Positions 5,661 to 5,877 of a stretch of DNA of 5,877 nucleotides are shown here, piece after piece; position 1 is the stretch's first letter; every line of letters begins with the position of its first letter. Under the pieces are notes generated by a model that was given only the letters and a program-made list of their open reading frames with translations, ran no database searches and was not told the DNA's origin. Source of the stretch: UBA4655 sp964585575 (GTDB taxonomy: Bacteria > Planctomycetota > Planctomycetia > Pirellulales > UBA1268). The position numbers and the translations under genes were made by a program. The stretch covers positions 1 through 5,877 of the forward strand of contig CAZPEM010000169.1 of assembly GCA_964585575.1 (NCBI GenBank). The letters run 5' to 3'.

Positions 5661-5877
5661 ATGCCGATCGACTGCAAGCACATCCGCAACTTCTCGATCA
5701 TCGCCCACATCGACCACGGCAAGAGCACGCTCGCCGACCGGCTGCTCGAGTTCACGGGCACCGTCGAGAAGCGGCAGCTCAAGGAGCAGATGCTCGACGA
5801 CATGGAGCTCGAGCGGCAGCGGGGCATCACGATCAAGGCCCGCGCCGTCCGGATGGAATACGTGCACAAGGGGGAAA
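5661..5877 (+). CDS. lepA: Elongation factor 4 (LepA), N-terminal part, cut by window edge
   Basis: Only the first 72 residues are present; the gene runs off the right edge. LepA is a ribosome-associated GTPase that binds near the elongation factor G site and affects translation or subunit assembly under stress. The sequence begins with CKHIRNFSIIAHIDHGKSTL, containing the G1 phosphate-binding loop AHIDHGKS (15-22). It continues with DDMELERQRGITIKARAV, which holds the switch I/G2 threonine T57. The 'IRNFSIIAHIDHGKSTLADRLLE' type of start and the 'LERxRGITIK' block distinguish LepA from EF-G and from TypA, which differ around both motifs. The usual downstream G domain, EF-G-like domains and LepA-specific C-terminal domain lie outside the window. 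It is co-directional with the ROK kinase gene. Identification is firm despite the truncation. Confidence 0.93.
   Translation, partial: MPIDCKHIRNFSIIAHIDHGKSTLADRLLEFTGTVEKRQLKEQMLDDMELERQRGITIKARAVRMEYVHKGE

Noticed and set aside
4022..5869. A 615-codon open frame on the minus strand across the peroxidase, ROK kinase and lepA genes
   Set aside because: It is antisense to three clearly identified genes. GC-rich DNA with G/C-ended codons seldom makes stops in the opposite frame, and the translation has no recognisable motif and is Arg/Gly/Asp-rich.
1..5877. CRISPR array, tRNA or rRNA genes, insertion sequence ends, phage or defence genes
   Set aside because: No regularly spaced repeats, tRNA-like cloverleaf, transposase, integrase or known defence-protein motif was seen on either strand.

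Overview
The window is very GC-rich chromosomal DNA with strongly G/C-ended codons. It carries seven genes, one of them cut by the right edge. The gene types suggest a member of the Planctomycetes, possibly the Pirellulales. The main hints are a divergent 'DEAGYGPNLGP' RNase HII-like protein, a MauG-type diheme lipoprotein, a ROK sugar kinase next to lepA, and weak or absent Shine-Dalgarno sequences. This assignment is inference from protein style, because no rRNA or other phylogenetic marker is present apart from 72 residues of LepA.

Layout, left to right. Positions 1-111 hold no recognisable gene; they contain short inverted and direct repeats. A secreted thioredoxin-like (TlpA/ResA-type) protein lies on the minus strand (112-681). 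Everything after it is on the plus strand. A small SPOUT/TrmH-type RNA 2'-O-methyltransferase (764-1279) is divergent from the thioredoxin gene. It is followed after 13 bases by an RNase HII-like protein (1293-2273). A 138-base gap with hairpins and a possible promoter leads to a SixA-type phosphohistidine phosphatase (2412-2912), whose last codons double as an intrinsic-terminator-like hairpin. A 120-base gap with a possible promoter precedes a lipoprotein diheme peroxidase of the MauG/CCP family (3033-4568). After 35 bases comes a ROK-family glucokinase-like sugar kinase (4604-5641), and 19 bases later the start of lepA, elongation factor 4 (5661 to the edge).

The methyltransferase and RNase HII-like genes are spaced like an operon and both concern RNA. 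The peroxidase, ROK kinase and lepA are close enough for read-through transcription, but their functions do not form an obvious pathway. The thioredoxin and diheme peroxidase both act outside the cytoplasm. Thiol-disulfide proteins often help cytochrome c maturation, but nothing here ties these two together directly.

I found no mobile element, CRISPR array, tRNA, rRNA or defence system, and the region reads as ordinary housekeeping and envelope genes. The most informative oddities are the altered GRG motif and large insertions in the RNase HII-like protein, the His-for-Cys change in the ROK zinc motif, the terminator embedded in the phosphatase stop region, and a shared TACACT hexamer upstream of two envelope-protein genes.
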